This document shows positions 1 through 11,831 of a DNA stretch of 64,000 nt, piece after piece. The DNA is from Balanoglossus misakiensis (Eukaryota; Hemichordata). The notes under the pieces were generated by a model. The model was not told the origin of the DNA and searched no databases. It saw nothing but the letters and a program-made list of their open reading frames with translations. Location of the stretch: NCBI GenBank assembly GCA_040954595.2, contig CM082576.2, positions 18,724,001-18,788,000 of the forward strand, read 5' to 3'. Position 1 is the first letter of the stretch, and each line of letters opens with the position of its first letter. Both the position numbers and the translations under genes were made by a program.

Positions 1-277
1 TTTTGATGATTTTCACCCATGATTTTTCTCAAAAATCGACGAAATTTTGAGATTTTGCAAAGTCGAAAATTTGTCATTTTTTGATGATTTTCACCCATGA
101 TTTTTTTCAAAAATCGACGAAATTTGAGATTTTGCAAATTCGAAAATTTGTAATTTTTTGTTGATTGTCACCCTTTTTTTTCAAAAATCAACGAACCCAT
201 GATTTTTTTTCAAAAATAGACAAAATTTTGAGATTTTGCAAAGTCGAAAATTTGTAATTTTTTGATGATTTTCACCC

Positions 278-304
278 ATGTTTTTTTCAAAATTGAACGA
301 ACCC
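278..304 (+). repeat. 27-bp short unit (truncated monomer, T7 form)
   Basis: The unit runs ATG, T7, CAAAATTGAACGAACCC, then the next full monomer begins with ATGATTTTTTT. It corresponds to the first part of a 78-bp monomer joined directly to the CCC near its end, as if about 50 bp (TTTTGAG to GATTTTC) had been lost. It recurs at a fixed place after type f or truncated type c units. Because 27 is divisible by 3 it keeps the complementary frame open (read as GSFNFEKN). Confidence 0.9.
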
Positions 305-930
305 ATGATTTTTTTCAAAAATCGACGAAATTTTGAGATTTTGCAAAGTCGAAAATTTGTGATTTTTTGATGATTTTCACCCATGATTTTTTTCAAAAAT
401 CGACAAAATTTTTAGATTTTGCAAAGTCGAAAATTTGTCATTTTTTGATTATTTTCACCCATGATTTTTTTCAAAAATCGACAAAATTTTTAGATTTTGC
501 AAAGTCGAAAATTTGTCATTTTTTGATGATTTTCACCATGATTTTTTTTTTAAAAATCGACGAAATTTTGAGATTTTGCAAAGACGAAAATTTGTCATTT
601 TTTGATGATTTTCACCCATGATTTTTTTTCAAAAATGTACGAAATTTTGAGATTTTGCAAAGTCGAAAATTTGTCATTTTTTGATGATTTTCACCCATGA
701 TTTTTTTCAAAAATCGACAAAATTTTGAGATTTTGCAAAGACGAAAATTTGTCATTTTTTGATGATTTTCACCCATGATTTTTTTCAAAAGTCGACGAAA
801 TTTTGAGATTTTGCAAAGACAAAAATTTTTCATTTTTTGATGATTTTCACCCGTGATTTTTTTCAAAAATCGACAAAATTTTGAGATTTTGCAAAGTCGA
901 AAATTTGACATTTTTTGATGATTTTCACCC

Positions 931-958
931 ATGTTTTTTTTCAAAAATCAACGAACCC
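931..958 (+). repeat. 28-bp short unit (truncated monomer, T8 form)
   Basis: Second flavour of the short unit: ATG, T8, CAAAAATCAACGAACCC. It keeps AAAAATCAACG, closer to the parental monomer than AAAATTGAACG. It is common at 0-13 kb and 47-64 kb and rare in the homogenised core, where the T7/T8 AAAATTGAACG form prevails. A further version lacks the ATG (CACCC directly followed by T8), for example near 165-195 and 48,930-48,960. Confidence 0.85.
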
Positions 959-3226
959 ATGATTTTTTTTTCAAAAATCGACGAAATTTAGAGATTTTGC
1001 AAAGTCGAAAATTTGTCATTTCTTAATGATTTTCACCCATGTTTTTTTTTCAAAAATCGACAAAATTTTGAGATTTTGCAAAGTCGAAAATTTGTAATTT
1101 TTTGATGATTTTCACCAATGTTTTTTTTTAAAAATCAACGAACCCATGATTTTTTTCAAAAATTGACAACATTTTGAGATTTTGCAAAGTCGAAAATTTG
1201 TCATTTTTTGATGATTTTCACCCATGATTTTTTTCAAAAATCGACAAAATTTTTAGATTTTGCAAAGTCGAAAATTTGTCATTTTTTGATGATTTTCACC
1301 CATGATTTTTTTCAAAAATCGACGAAATTTTGAGATTTTGCAAATTCGAAAATTTGTAATTTTTTGATGATTTTCACCCATGTTTTTTTTCAAAAATCAA
1401 CGAACCCATGATTTTTTTTCAAAAATCGACCAAATTTTGGGATTTTGCAAAGACGAAAATTTGTCATTTTTTGATGATTTTCACCCATGATTTTTCTCAA
1501 AAATCGACGAAATTTTGAGATTTTGCAAAGTCGAAAATTTGTCATTTTTTGATGATTTTCACCCATGATTTTTTTCAAAAATCGACGAAATTTGAGATTT
1601 TGCAAATTCGAAAATTTGTAATTTTTTGTTGATTTTCACCCTTTTTTTTCAAAAATCAACGAACCCATGATTTTTTTTCAAAAATAGACAAAATTTTGAG
1701 ATTTTGCAAAGTCGAAAATTTGTCATTTTTTGATGATTTTCACACATGATTTTTTTCAAAAATCGACGAAATTGTGAGATTTTGCAAAGACGAAAATTTG
1801 TCATTTTTTGATGATTTTCACACATGATTTTTTTCAAAAATCGACGAAATTGTGAGATTTTGCAAAGACGAAAATTTGTCATTTTTTGATGATTTTTACC
1901 CATGATTTTTTTTCAAAAATGGACGAAATTTTGAGGTTTTGCAAAGTCGAAAATTTGTTATTTTTTGATGATTTTCACCCATGTCTTTTTTTAAAAATCG
2001 ACGAAATTTTGAGATTTTGCAAAGAGGAAAATTTGTCATTTTTTCATGATTTTCCCCCATGATTTTTTTCAAAAATCGACGAAATTTTGAGATTTTGCAA
2101 AGTCGACGAAAATGTGTCATTTTTTGATGATTTTCAACCGTTTTTTTTCAAAATTTGTCAGTTTTTGATGATTTTCACCCATGTTTTTTTTTTAAAAAAT
2201 CGACGAACCAATGATTTTTTTCGAAATCGACGAAATTTTGTGATTTTACAAAGTCGAAAATTTTGTCATTTTTTGATGATTTTCAACCATGATTTTTTTT
2301 CAAAAATCGACGAAAATTTGAGATTTTGCAAAGACGAAAATTTGTCATTTTTGATGATTTTTACCCATGATTTTTTTTCAAAAATGGACGAAATTTTGAG
2401 ATTTTGCAAAGACGAAAATTTGTCATTTTTTGATGATTTTCACCCATGATTTTTTTTCAAAAATCGACGAAATTTTGAGATTTTGCAAAGAGGAAAATTT
2501 GTCATTTTTTCATGATTTTCCCCCATGATTTTTTTCAAAAATCGACGAAATTTTGTGATTTTACAAAGTCGAAAATTTTGTCATTTTTTGATGATTTTCA
2601 ACCATGATTTTTTTTCAAAAATCGACGAAAATTTGAGATTTTGCAAAGACGAAAATTTGTCATTTTTGATGATTTTCACCCATGATTTTTTTCAAAAATC
2701 GATGAAATTTTGAGATTTTGCAGTAAAAAAATTGTCATTATTTGATGATTTTCGACCATGATTTTTTTCAAAATTGACGAAATTTTGAGATTTTGCAGTC
2801 GAAAATTTGTCATTTTTTGATCATTTTCCCCCATGATTTTTTTCAAAAATCGACGAAATTTTCAGATTTTGCAAAGTCTAAAATTTGTCATTTTTTCATG
2901 ATTTTCACCCATGATTTTTTCAAAAATTGACGAAATTTTGAGATTTTGCAAAGTCGAAAATTTGTCATTTTTTGATGATTTTCACCCATGTCTTTTTTCA
3001 AAAATCGACGAAATTTTGAGATTTTGCAAAGAGGAAAATTTGTCATTTTTTGATGATTTTCAACAATTTTTTTAAAAAATCGACGAAAATTTGAGATTTT
3101 GCAGTAAAAAATTTGTCATTTTTTGATGATTTTCACCCATGATTTTTTTAAAATTGGCAAAATTTTGAGATTTTGCAAAGTCGAAAATTTGTCATTTTTT
3201 GATGATTTTCACCCATGATTTTTTAT

Positions 3227-3505
3227 CACAAATCGACGAAATTTTGAGATTTTGTAGTCGTAAATTTGTCATTTTTTGATGATTTTCCCCCATGATTTTT
3301 TTCAAAAATCAACGAAATTTTGAGATTTTGCAAAGTCGAAAATTTGTCATTTTTAGATGATTTTCAACCGTCTTTTTTCAAAAAATCGACGAAATTTTGT
3401 GATTTTGTAAAGAGGAAAATTTGTCATTTTTTGATAATTTTCAACAATGATTTATTTCAAAAATCGACGAAATTTTGAGATTTTGCAGTCGAAAATTTGT
3501 CATTT
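3227..3505 (+). repeat. Local duplication, copy 1 (partner 4,650-4,927)
   Basis: Three-and-a-half monomers with unusual changes: CACAAATCGACG, TTTTGTAGTCGTAAATTTG, CAACCGTCTTTTTTC, TTTTGTGATTTTGTAAAGAGG and CAACAATGATTTATTTC. All recur in the same order 1,423 bp downstream, with a single T-length difference. Private changes shared in order show a segmental duplication, not independent mutation. Confidence 0.88.
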
Positions 3506-4649
3506 TTTGATGATTTTCCCCCATGATTTTTTTCAAAAATCGACGAAATTTTGAAATTTTGCAAAGTTGAAAATTTTTCAAAAATCGACGAAATTTATAG
3601 ATTTTGCAAAGAGGAAAATTTGTCATTTTTTGATGATTTTCACCCATGATTTTTTTCAAAATTGACGAAATTTTGAGTTTTTGCAGTCGAAAATTTGTCA
3701 TTTTTTGATGATTTTCACCCGTTTTTTTTCAAAAATCGACGAAATTTTGAGATTTTGCAGTCGAAAATTTGTCATTTTTTGATGATTTTCACCCATGATT
3801 TTTTCAAAATTGACGAAATTTTGAAATTTTGCAGTCGAAAATTTGTCATTTTTTGATCATTTTCCCCATGATTTTTTTCAAAAATCGACGAAATTTTGAG
3901 ATTTTGCAAAGTCGAAAATTTGTCATTTTTTGATGATTTTCACCCATGATTTTTTTCAAAAATCGATCAAATTTTGAGATTTTGCAGTAAAAAAATTGTC
4001 ATTTTTTGATGATTTTCACCCATGATTTTTTTCAAAATTGACGAAATTTTGAGATTTTGCAGTCGAAAATTTGTCATTTTTTGATCATTTTCCCCCATGA
4101 TTTTTTTCAAAAATCGACGAAATTTTCAGATTTTGCAAAGTCGAAAATTTGTCATTTTTTCATGATTTTCACCCATGATTTTTTCAAAAATCGACGAAAT
4201 TTTGAGATTTTGCAGTCGAAAATTTGTAATTTTTTGATGATTTTCCCCCATGATTTTTTTCAAAAATCGACGAAATTTTGAGATTTTGCAAAGTCGAAAA
4301 TTTGTCATTTTTTGATGATTTTCACCCATGATTTTCTTCAAAAATCGACGACATTTTGAGATTTTGCAAAGTCGAAAATTTGTCATTTTTTGATGATTTT
4401 CACCCATGATTTTTTTCAAAAATCGACGAAATTTTGAGATTTTGCAAAGTCGAAAATTTGTCATTTTTTCATGATTTTCACCCATGATTTTTTCAAAAAT
4501 CGATGAAATTTTCAGATTTTGCAAAGTCGAAAATTTGTCATTTTTTGATGATTTTCACCCATGATTTTTTTCAAAATTGACGAAATTTTGAGATTGTGCA
4601 AAGTCAAAAATTTGTCATTTTTTGATGATTTTCACCCATGATTTTTTTT

Positions 4650-4927
4650 CACAAATCGACGAAATTTTGAGATTTTGTAGTCGTAAATTTGTCATTTTTG
4701 ATGATTTTCCCCCATGATTTTTTTCAAAAATCAACGAAATTTTGAGATTTTGCAAAGTCGAAAATTTGTCATTTTTAGATGATTTTCAACCGTCTTTTTT
4801 CAAAAAATCGACGAAATTTTGTGATTTTGTAAAGAGGAAAATTTGTCATTTTTTGATAATTTTCAACAATGATTTATTTCAAAAATCGACGAAATTTTGA
4901 GATTTTGCAGTCGAAAATTTGTCATTT
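4650..4927 (+). repeat. Local duplication, copy 2 (partner 3,227-3,505)
   Basis: Same private variants in the same order as 3,227-3,505; one T is missing in the GTCATTTTTGATG block near 4,690. Downstream it switches to ATTTATTAATG monomers typical of 7-13 kb, marking the duplication boundary. Confidence 0.88.
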
Positions 4928-5375
4928 ATTAATGATTTTCACCCATGATTTTTTTTCAAAAATCGACAAAATTTTGAGATTTTGCAAAGTCGAAAATTTG
5001 TAATTTTTTGATGATTTTCACCCATGTTTTTTTTCAAAATTGAACGAACCCATGATTTTTTTCAAAAATCGACGAAATTTTGAGATTTTGCAAAGTCGAA
5101 AATTTGTCATTTTTTGATGATTTTCACCCATGATTTTTTTCAAAAATCGACAAAATTTTTAGATTTTGCAAAGTCGAAAATTTGTCATTTTTTGATGATT
5201 TTCACCCATGATTTTTTTCAAAAATCGACGAAATTTTGAGATTTTGCAAATTCGAAAATTTTGTAATTTTTTGATGATTTTCACCCATGTTTTTTTTCAA
5301 AAATCAACGAACCCATGATTTTTTTTCAAAAATCGACCAAATTTTGGGATTTTGCAAAGACGAAAATTTGTCATT

Positions 5376-7100
5376 TTTTGATGATTTTCACCCATGATTT
5401 TTCTCAAAAATCGACGAAATTTTGAGATTTTGCAAAGTCGAAAATTTGTCATTTTTTGATGATTTTCACCCATGATTTTTTTCAAAAATCGACGAAATTT
5501 GAGATTTTGCAAATTCGAAAATTTGTAATTTTTTGTTGATTGTCACCCTTTTTTTTCAAAAATCAACGAACCCATGATTTTTTTTCAAAAATAGACAAAA
5601 TTTTGAGATTTTGCAAAGTCGAAAATTTGTAATTTTTTGATGATTTTCACCCATGTTTTTTTCAAAATTGAACGAACCCATGATTTTTTTCAAAAATCGA
5701 CGAAATTTTGAGATTTTGCAAAGTCGAAAATTTGTGATTTTTTGATGATTTTCACCCATGATTTTTTTCAAAAATCGACAAAATTTTTAGATTTTGCAAA
5801 GTCGAAAATTTGTCATTTTTTGATTATTTTCACCCATGATTTTTTTCAAAAATCGACAAAATTTTTAGATTTTGCAAAGTCGAAAATTTGTCATTTTTTG
5901 ATGATTTTCACCATGATTTTTTTTTTAAAAATCGACGAAATTTTGAGATTTTGCAAAGACGAAAATTTGTCATTTTTTGATGATTTTCACCCATGATTTT
6001 TTTTCAAAAATGTACGAAATTTTGAGATTTTGCAAAGTCGAAAATTTGTCATTTTTTGATGATTTTCACCCATGATTTTTTTCAAAAATCGACAAAATTT
6101 TGAGATTTTGCAAAGACGAAAATTTGTCATTTTTTGATGATTTTCACCCATGATTTTTTTCAAAAGTCGACGAAATTTTGAGATTTTGCAAAGACAGAAA
6201 TTTTTCATTTTTTGATGATTTTCACCCGTGATTTTTTTCAAAAATCGACAAAATTTTGAGATTTTGCAAAGTCGAAAATTTGACATTTTTTGATGATTTT
6301 CACCCATGTTTTTTTTCAAAAATCAACGAACCCATGATTTTTTTTTCAAAAATCGACGAAATTTAGAGATTTTGCAAAGTCGAAAATTTGTCATTTCTTA
6401 ATGATTTTCACCCATGTTTTTTTTCAAAAATCGACAAAATTTTGAGATTTTGCAAAGTCGAAAATTTGTAATTTTTTGATGATTTTCACCAATGTTTTTT
6501 TTTAAAAATCAACGAACCCATGATTTTTTTCAAAAATTGACAACATTTTGAGATTTTGCAAAGTCGAAAATTTGTCATTTTTTGATGATTTTCACCCATG
6601 ATTTTTTTCAAAAATCGACAAAATTTTTAGATTTTGCAAAGTCGAAAATTTGTCATTTTTTGATGATTTTCACCCATGATTTTTTTCAAAAATCGACGAA
6701 ATTTTGAGATTTTGCAAATTCGAAAATTTGTAATTTTTTGATGATTTTCACCCATGTTTTTTTTCAAAAATCAACGAACCCATGATTTTTTTTCAAAAAT
6801 CGACCAAATTTTGGGATTTTGCAAAGACGAAAATTTGTCATTTTTTGATGATTTTCACCCATGATTTTTCTCAAAAATCGACGAAATTTTGAGATTTTGC
6901 AAAGTCGAAAATTTGTCATTTTTTGATGATTTTCACCCATGATTTTTTTCAAAAATCGACGAAATTTGAGATTTTGCAAATTCGAAAATTTGTAATTTTT
7001 TGTTGATTTTCACCCTTTTTTTTCAAAAATCAACGAACCCATGATTTTTTTTCAAAAATAGACAAAATTTTGAGATTTTGCAAAGTCGAAAATTTGTAAT
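5376..7100 (+). repeat. Segmental copy 2 of the ~1.7-kb block
   Basis: Collinear with 1-1,727 at offset 5,375. Very few differences were seen by eye, for example GACAGAAATT near 6,195 against GACAAAAATT near 820, and T8 against T9 near 6,416. It diverges near 7,097, where this copy has GTAATTTTTTG and copy 1 has GTCATTTTTTG. The frame pattern at 5,297-5,512 recurs at 6,764, giving the internal period of 1,467 bp. Confidence 0.85.
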
Positions 7101-8329
7101 TTTTTGATGATTTTCACCCATGTTTTTTTCAAAATTGAACGAACCCATGATTTTTTTCAAAAATCGACGAAATTTTTAGATTTTGCAAAGTCGAAAATTT
7201 GTCATTTTTTGATGATTTTCACCCATGATTTTTTTCAAAAATCGACGAATTTTTGAGATTTTGCAAAGACGAAAATTTGTCATTTTTTGATGATTTTCAC
7301 CCAAGACTTTTTTTCAAAAATTTACGAAATTTTGAGATTTTGCAAAGTCGAAAATTTGTCATTTTTTGATGATTTTCACCCATGTTTTTTTTATTCAAAA
7401 ATCGACGAAATTTTGAGATTTTGCAAATTCGAAAATTTGTAATTTTTTGATGATTTTCACCCGTTTTTTTTCAAAAATCAACGAACCCATGATTTTTTTT
7501 CAAAAGAGGACAACATTTTGAGATTTTGCAAAGTCGAAAATTTGTCATTTTTTGATGATTTTCACCCATGATTTTTTTCAAAAATCGACGAAATTTTGAG
7601 ATTTTGCAAAGTCGAAAATTTGTCATTTTTTGATGATTTTCACCCATGATTTTTTTTCAAAAATCGACGAAATTTTGATATTTTGCAAAGTCGAAAATTT
7701 GTCATTTATTAATGATTTTCACCCATGATTTTTTTTCAAAAATCGACAAAATTTTGAGATTTTGCAAAGTCGAAAATTTGTAATTTTTTGATGATTTTCA
7801 CCCATGTTTTTTTTCAAAATTGAACGAACCCATGATTTTTTTCAAAAATCGACGAAATTTTGAGATTTTGCAAAGTCGAAAATTTGTCATTTTTTGATGA
7901 TTTTCACCCATGATTTTTTTCAAAAATCGACACAATTTTTAGATTTTGCAAAGTCGAAAATTTGTCATTTTTTGATTATTTTCACCCATGATTTTTTTCA
8001 AAAATCGACGAAATTTTTAGATTTTGCAAAGACGAAAATTTGTCATTTTTTGATGATTTTCACCCATGTTTTTTTTCAAAAATCAACGAACCCATAATTT
8101 TTTTTCAAAAAAGGACAACATTTTGAGATTTTGCAAAGTCGAAAATTTGTCATTTTTTGATGATTTTCACCCATGATTTTTCTCAAAAATCGACGAAATT
8201 TTGAGATTTTGGAAAGTCGAAAATTTGTCATTTTTTGATGATTTTCACCCATGATTTTTTTTCAAAAATTGACGAAATTTTGAGATTTTGCAAAGTCGAA
8301 AATTTGTCATTTTTTGATGATTTTCACCC

Positions 8330-8790
8330 ATGTTTTTTTCAAAATTGAACGAACCCATGATTTTTTTCAAAAATCGACGAAATTTGTAGATTTTGCAAAG
8401 TCGAAAATTTGTCATTTTTTGATGATTTTCACCCATGATTTTTTTCAACAATCGACGAAATTTTGAGATTTTGCAAAGTCGAAAATTTGTCATTTTTTGA
8501 TGATTTTCACCCAAGACTTTTTTTCAAAAATTTACGAAATTTTGAGATTTTGCAAAGTCGAAAATTTGTCATTTTTTGATGATTTTCACCCATGTTTTTT
8601 TTTTTCAAAAATCGACGAAATTTTGAGATTTTGTAAATTCGAAAATTTGTAATTTTTTGATGATTTTCACCCATGTTTTTTTTCAAAAATCAACGAACCC
8701 ATGATTTTTTTTCAAAAGAGGACAACATTTTGAGATTTTGCAAAGTCGAAAATTTGTCATTTTTTGATGATTTTCACCCATGATTTTTTT
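8330..8790 (+). repeat. 686-bp-spaced duplication, copy 1
   Basis: Contains the short unit, a TTCAACAATCGACG monomer at 8,446, the AAGACT monomer at 8,511, a long-T monomer near 8,597, TTTTGTAAATTCG and AAAAGAGGACAACATT. All are repeated in order 686 bp downstream. Confidence 0.85.
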
Positions 8791-9015
8791 CAAAAATCGA
8801 CGAAATTTTGAGATTTTGCAAAGTCGAAAATTTGTCATTTTTTGATGATTTTCACCCATGATTTTTTTTCAAAAATCGACGAAATTTTGAGATTTTGCAA
8901 AGTCGAAAATTTGTCATTTATTAATGATTTTCACCCATGATTTTTTTTCAAAAATCGACAAAATTTTGAGATTTTGCAAAGTCGAAAATTTGTAATTTTT
9001 TGATGATTTTCACCC

Positions 9016-9476
9016 ATGTTTTTTTCAAAATTGAACGAACCCATGATTTTTTTCAAAAATCGACGAAATTTTTAGATTTTGCAAAGTCGAAAATTTGTCA
9101 TTTTTTGATGATTTTCACCCATGATTTTTTTCAACAATCGACGAAATTTTGAGATTTTGCAAAGTCGAAAATTTGTCATTTTTTGATGATTTTCACCCAA
9201 GACTTTTTTTCAAAAATTTACGAAATTTTGAGATTTTGCAAAGTCGAAAATTTGTCATTTTTTGATGATTTTCACCCATGTTTTTTTTTTCAAAAATCGA
9301 CGAAATTTTGAGATTTTGTAAATTCGAAAATTTGTAATTTTTTGATGATTTTCACCCATGTTTTTTTTCAAAAATCAACGAACCCATGATTTTTTTTCAA
9401 AAGAGGACAACATTTTGAGATTTTGCAAAGTCGAAAATTTGTCATTTTTTGATGATTTTCACCCATGATTTTTTTT
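9016..9476 (+). repeat. 686-bp-spaced duplication, copy 2
   Basis: Repeats the private CAACAATCG change (9,132), the AAGACT monomer (9,197) and AAAAGAGGACAACATT in the order seen at 8,330-8,790. It differs by AAATTTTTAG against AAATTTGTAG in the first monomer and by one long T-tract. It then skips one monomer before the ATTTATTAATG unit. Confidence 0.85.
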
Positions 9477-11753
9477 CAAAAATCGACGAAATTTTGAGAT
9501 TTTGCAAAGTCGAAAATTTGTCATTTATTAATGATTTTCACCCATGATTTTTTTCAAAATTGAACGAACCCATGATTTTTTTCAAAAATCGACGAAATTT
9601 TGAGATTTTGCAAAGTCGAAAATTTGTCATTTTTTGATGATTTTCACCCATGATTTTTTTCAAAAATCGACAAAATTTTTATATTTTGCAAAGTCGAAAA
9701 TTTGTCATTTTTTGATTATTTTCACCCATGATTTTTTTCAAAAATCGACAAAATTTTTAGATTTTGCAAAGTCGAAAATTTGTCATTTTTTGATGATTTT
9801 CACCATGATTTTTTTTAAAAATCGACGAAATTTTGAGATTTTGCAAAGACGAAAATTTGTCATTTTTTGATGATTTTCACCCATGTTTTTTTTCAAAAAT
9901 CAACGAACCCATGATTTTTTTTTCAAAAAAGGACAAAATTTTGAGATTTTGCAAAGTCGAAAATTTGTCATTTATTAATGATTTTCACCCATGATTTTTT
10001 TTCAAAAATCGACAAAATTTTGAGATTTTGCAAAGTCGAAAATTTGTAATTTTTTGATGATTTTCACCCATGTTTTTTTTCAAAATTGAACGAACCCATG
10101 ATTTTTTTCAAAAATCGACGAAATTTTGAGATTTTGCAAAGTCGAAAATTTGTCATTTTTTGATGATTTTCACCCATGATTTTTTTCAAAAATCGACAAA
10201 ATTTTTAGATTTTGCAAAGTCGAAAATTTGTCATTTTTTGATGATTTTCACCCATGATTTTTTTCAAAAATCGACGAAATTTTGAGATTTTGCAAATTCG
10301 AAAATTTGTAATTTTTTGATGATTTTCACCCATGTTTTTTTTCAAAAATCAACGAACCCATGATTTTTTTCCAAAAATCGACCAAATTTTGGGATTTTGC
10401 AAAGACGAAAATTTGTCATTTTTTAATTATTTTCACCCATGATTTTTCTCAAAAATCGACGAAATTTTGAGATTTTGCAAAGTCGAAAATTTGTCATTTT
10501 TTGATGATTTTCACCCATGATTTTTTTCAAAAATCGACGAAATTTGAGATTTTGCAAATTCGAAAATTTGTAATTTTTTGTTGATTGTCACCCTTTTTTT
10601 TCAAAAATCAACGAACCCATGATTTTTTTTCAAAAATAGACAAAATTTTGAGATTTTGCAAAGTCGAAAATTTGTAATTTTTTGATGATTTTCACCCATG
10701 TTTTTTTCAAAATTGAACGAACCCATGATTTTTTTTCAAAAATCGACGAAATTTTTAGATTTTGCAAAGTCGAAAATTTGTCATTTTTTGATGATTTTCA
10801 CCCAAGACTTTTTTTCAAAAATTTACGAAATTTTGAGATTTTGCAAAGTCGAAAATTTTTCATTTTTTGATGATTTTCACCCATGTTTTTTTTATTCAAA
10901 AATCGACGAAATTTTGAGATTTTGCAAATTCGAAAATTTGTAATTTTTTGATGATTTTCACCCGTTTTTTTTCAAAAATCAACGAACCCATGATTTTTTT
11001 TCAAAAGAGGACAACATTTTGAGATTTTGCAAAGTCGAAAATTTGTCATTTTTTGATGATTTTCACCCATGATTTTTTTCAAAAATCGACACAATTTTTA
11101 GATTTTGCAAAGTCGAAAATTTGTCATTTTTTGATTATTTTCACCCATGATTTTTTTCAAAAATCGACAAAATTTTTAGATTTTGCAAAGTCGAAAATTT
11201 GTCATTTTTTGATGATTTTCACCATGATTTTTTTTTAAAAATCGACGAAATTTTGAGATTTTGCAAAGACGAAAATTTGTCATTTTTTGATGATTTTCAC
11301 CCATGTTTTTTTTCAAAAATCAACGAACCCATAATTTTTTTTCAAAAAAGGACAACAGTTTGAGATTTTGCAAAGTCGAAAATTTGTCATTTTTTGATGA
11401 TTTTCACCCATGATTTTTCTCAAAAATCGACGAAATTTTGAGATTTTGGAAAGTCGAAAATTTGTCATTTTTTGATGATTTTCACCCATGATTTTTTTTC
11501 AAAAATTGACGAAATTTTGAGATTTTGCAAAGTCGAAAATTTGTCATTTATTAATGATTTTCACCCATGATTTTTTTTTCAAAAATAGACAAAATTTTGA
11601 GATTTTGCAAAGTCGAAAATTTGTAATTTTTTGATGATTTTCACCCATGTTTTTTTCAAAATTGAACGAACCCATGATTTTTTTCAAAAATCGACAAAAT
11701 TTTTAGATTTTGCAAAGTCGAAAATTTGTCATTTTTTGATGATTTTCACCCAT

Positions 11754-11831
11754 GATTTTTTTCAAAAATCGACGAAATTTTGAGATTTTGCAAAGTCGAA
11801 AATTTGTCATTTTTTGATGATTTTCACCCAT
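11754..11831 (+). repeat. Canonical 78-bp monomer (type a, reference copy)
   Basis: Representative unmodified unit, starting at the G of CATGATTTTTTT. It contains 24 A, 33 T, 11 G and 10 C. Two TCGA sites lie 27 bases apart (ATCGAC and GTCGAA), and an 8-bp perfect palindrome TTTGCAAA sits between them. A/T tracts centred near unit positions 25, 34, 49, 59 and 69 are roughly helically spaced, so some intrinsic curvature is likely (inference). Translated on the complementary strand, one frame (MGENHQKMTNF...) has no stop; each of the other five has one stop per unit. Confidence 0.95.

Larger units (their letters stand above)
1..1727 (+). repeat. Segmental copy 1 of a ~1.7-kb block (partner at 5,376)
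   Basis: Unit-by-unit the same as 5,376-7,100 at an offset of 5,375 (5,374 near the end). Rare variants are shared: TTGTTGATTGTCACCC near 150, GTGATTTTTTG near 360, AAATGTACG near 635 and CACCAATG near 1,115. It contains an older-looking b-b-c-d-...-b'-e-f series at about 367-944. Its beginning is repeated near 1,480-1,660, so the block itself is a ~1,467-bp higher-order unit plus part of the next. The window starts inside it. Confidence 0.85.
1728..5375 (+). repeat. Degenerate monomer zone
   Basis: The most divergent monomers of the window. Many lack AAA before GTCG (TTTTGCAGTCGAAAA), have CCCCCATG or CAACCATG in place of CACCCATG, or carry AAGAGGAAAA, TTTACAAAG or GCAGTAAAAAAATTG. Higher-order order is weak, with local duplications only: the TTTTACAAAG monomer at 2,241 recurs 315 bp later, and GCAGTAAAAAAATTG near 2,720 recurs near 3,985. 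The last ~300 bp (from about 5,097) resembles 1,190-1,480 at offset 3,907. No gene is seen. Confidence 0.85.
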
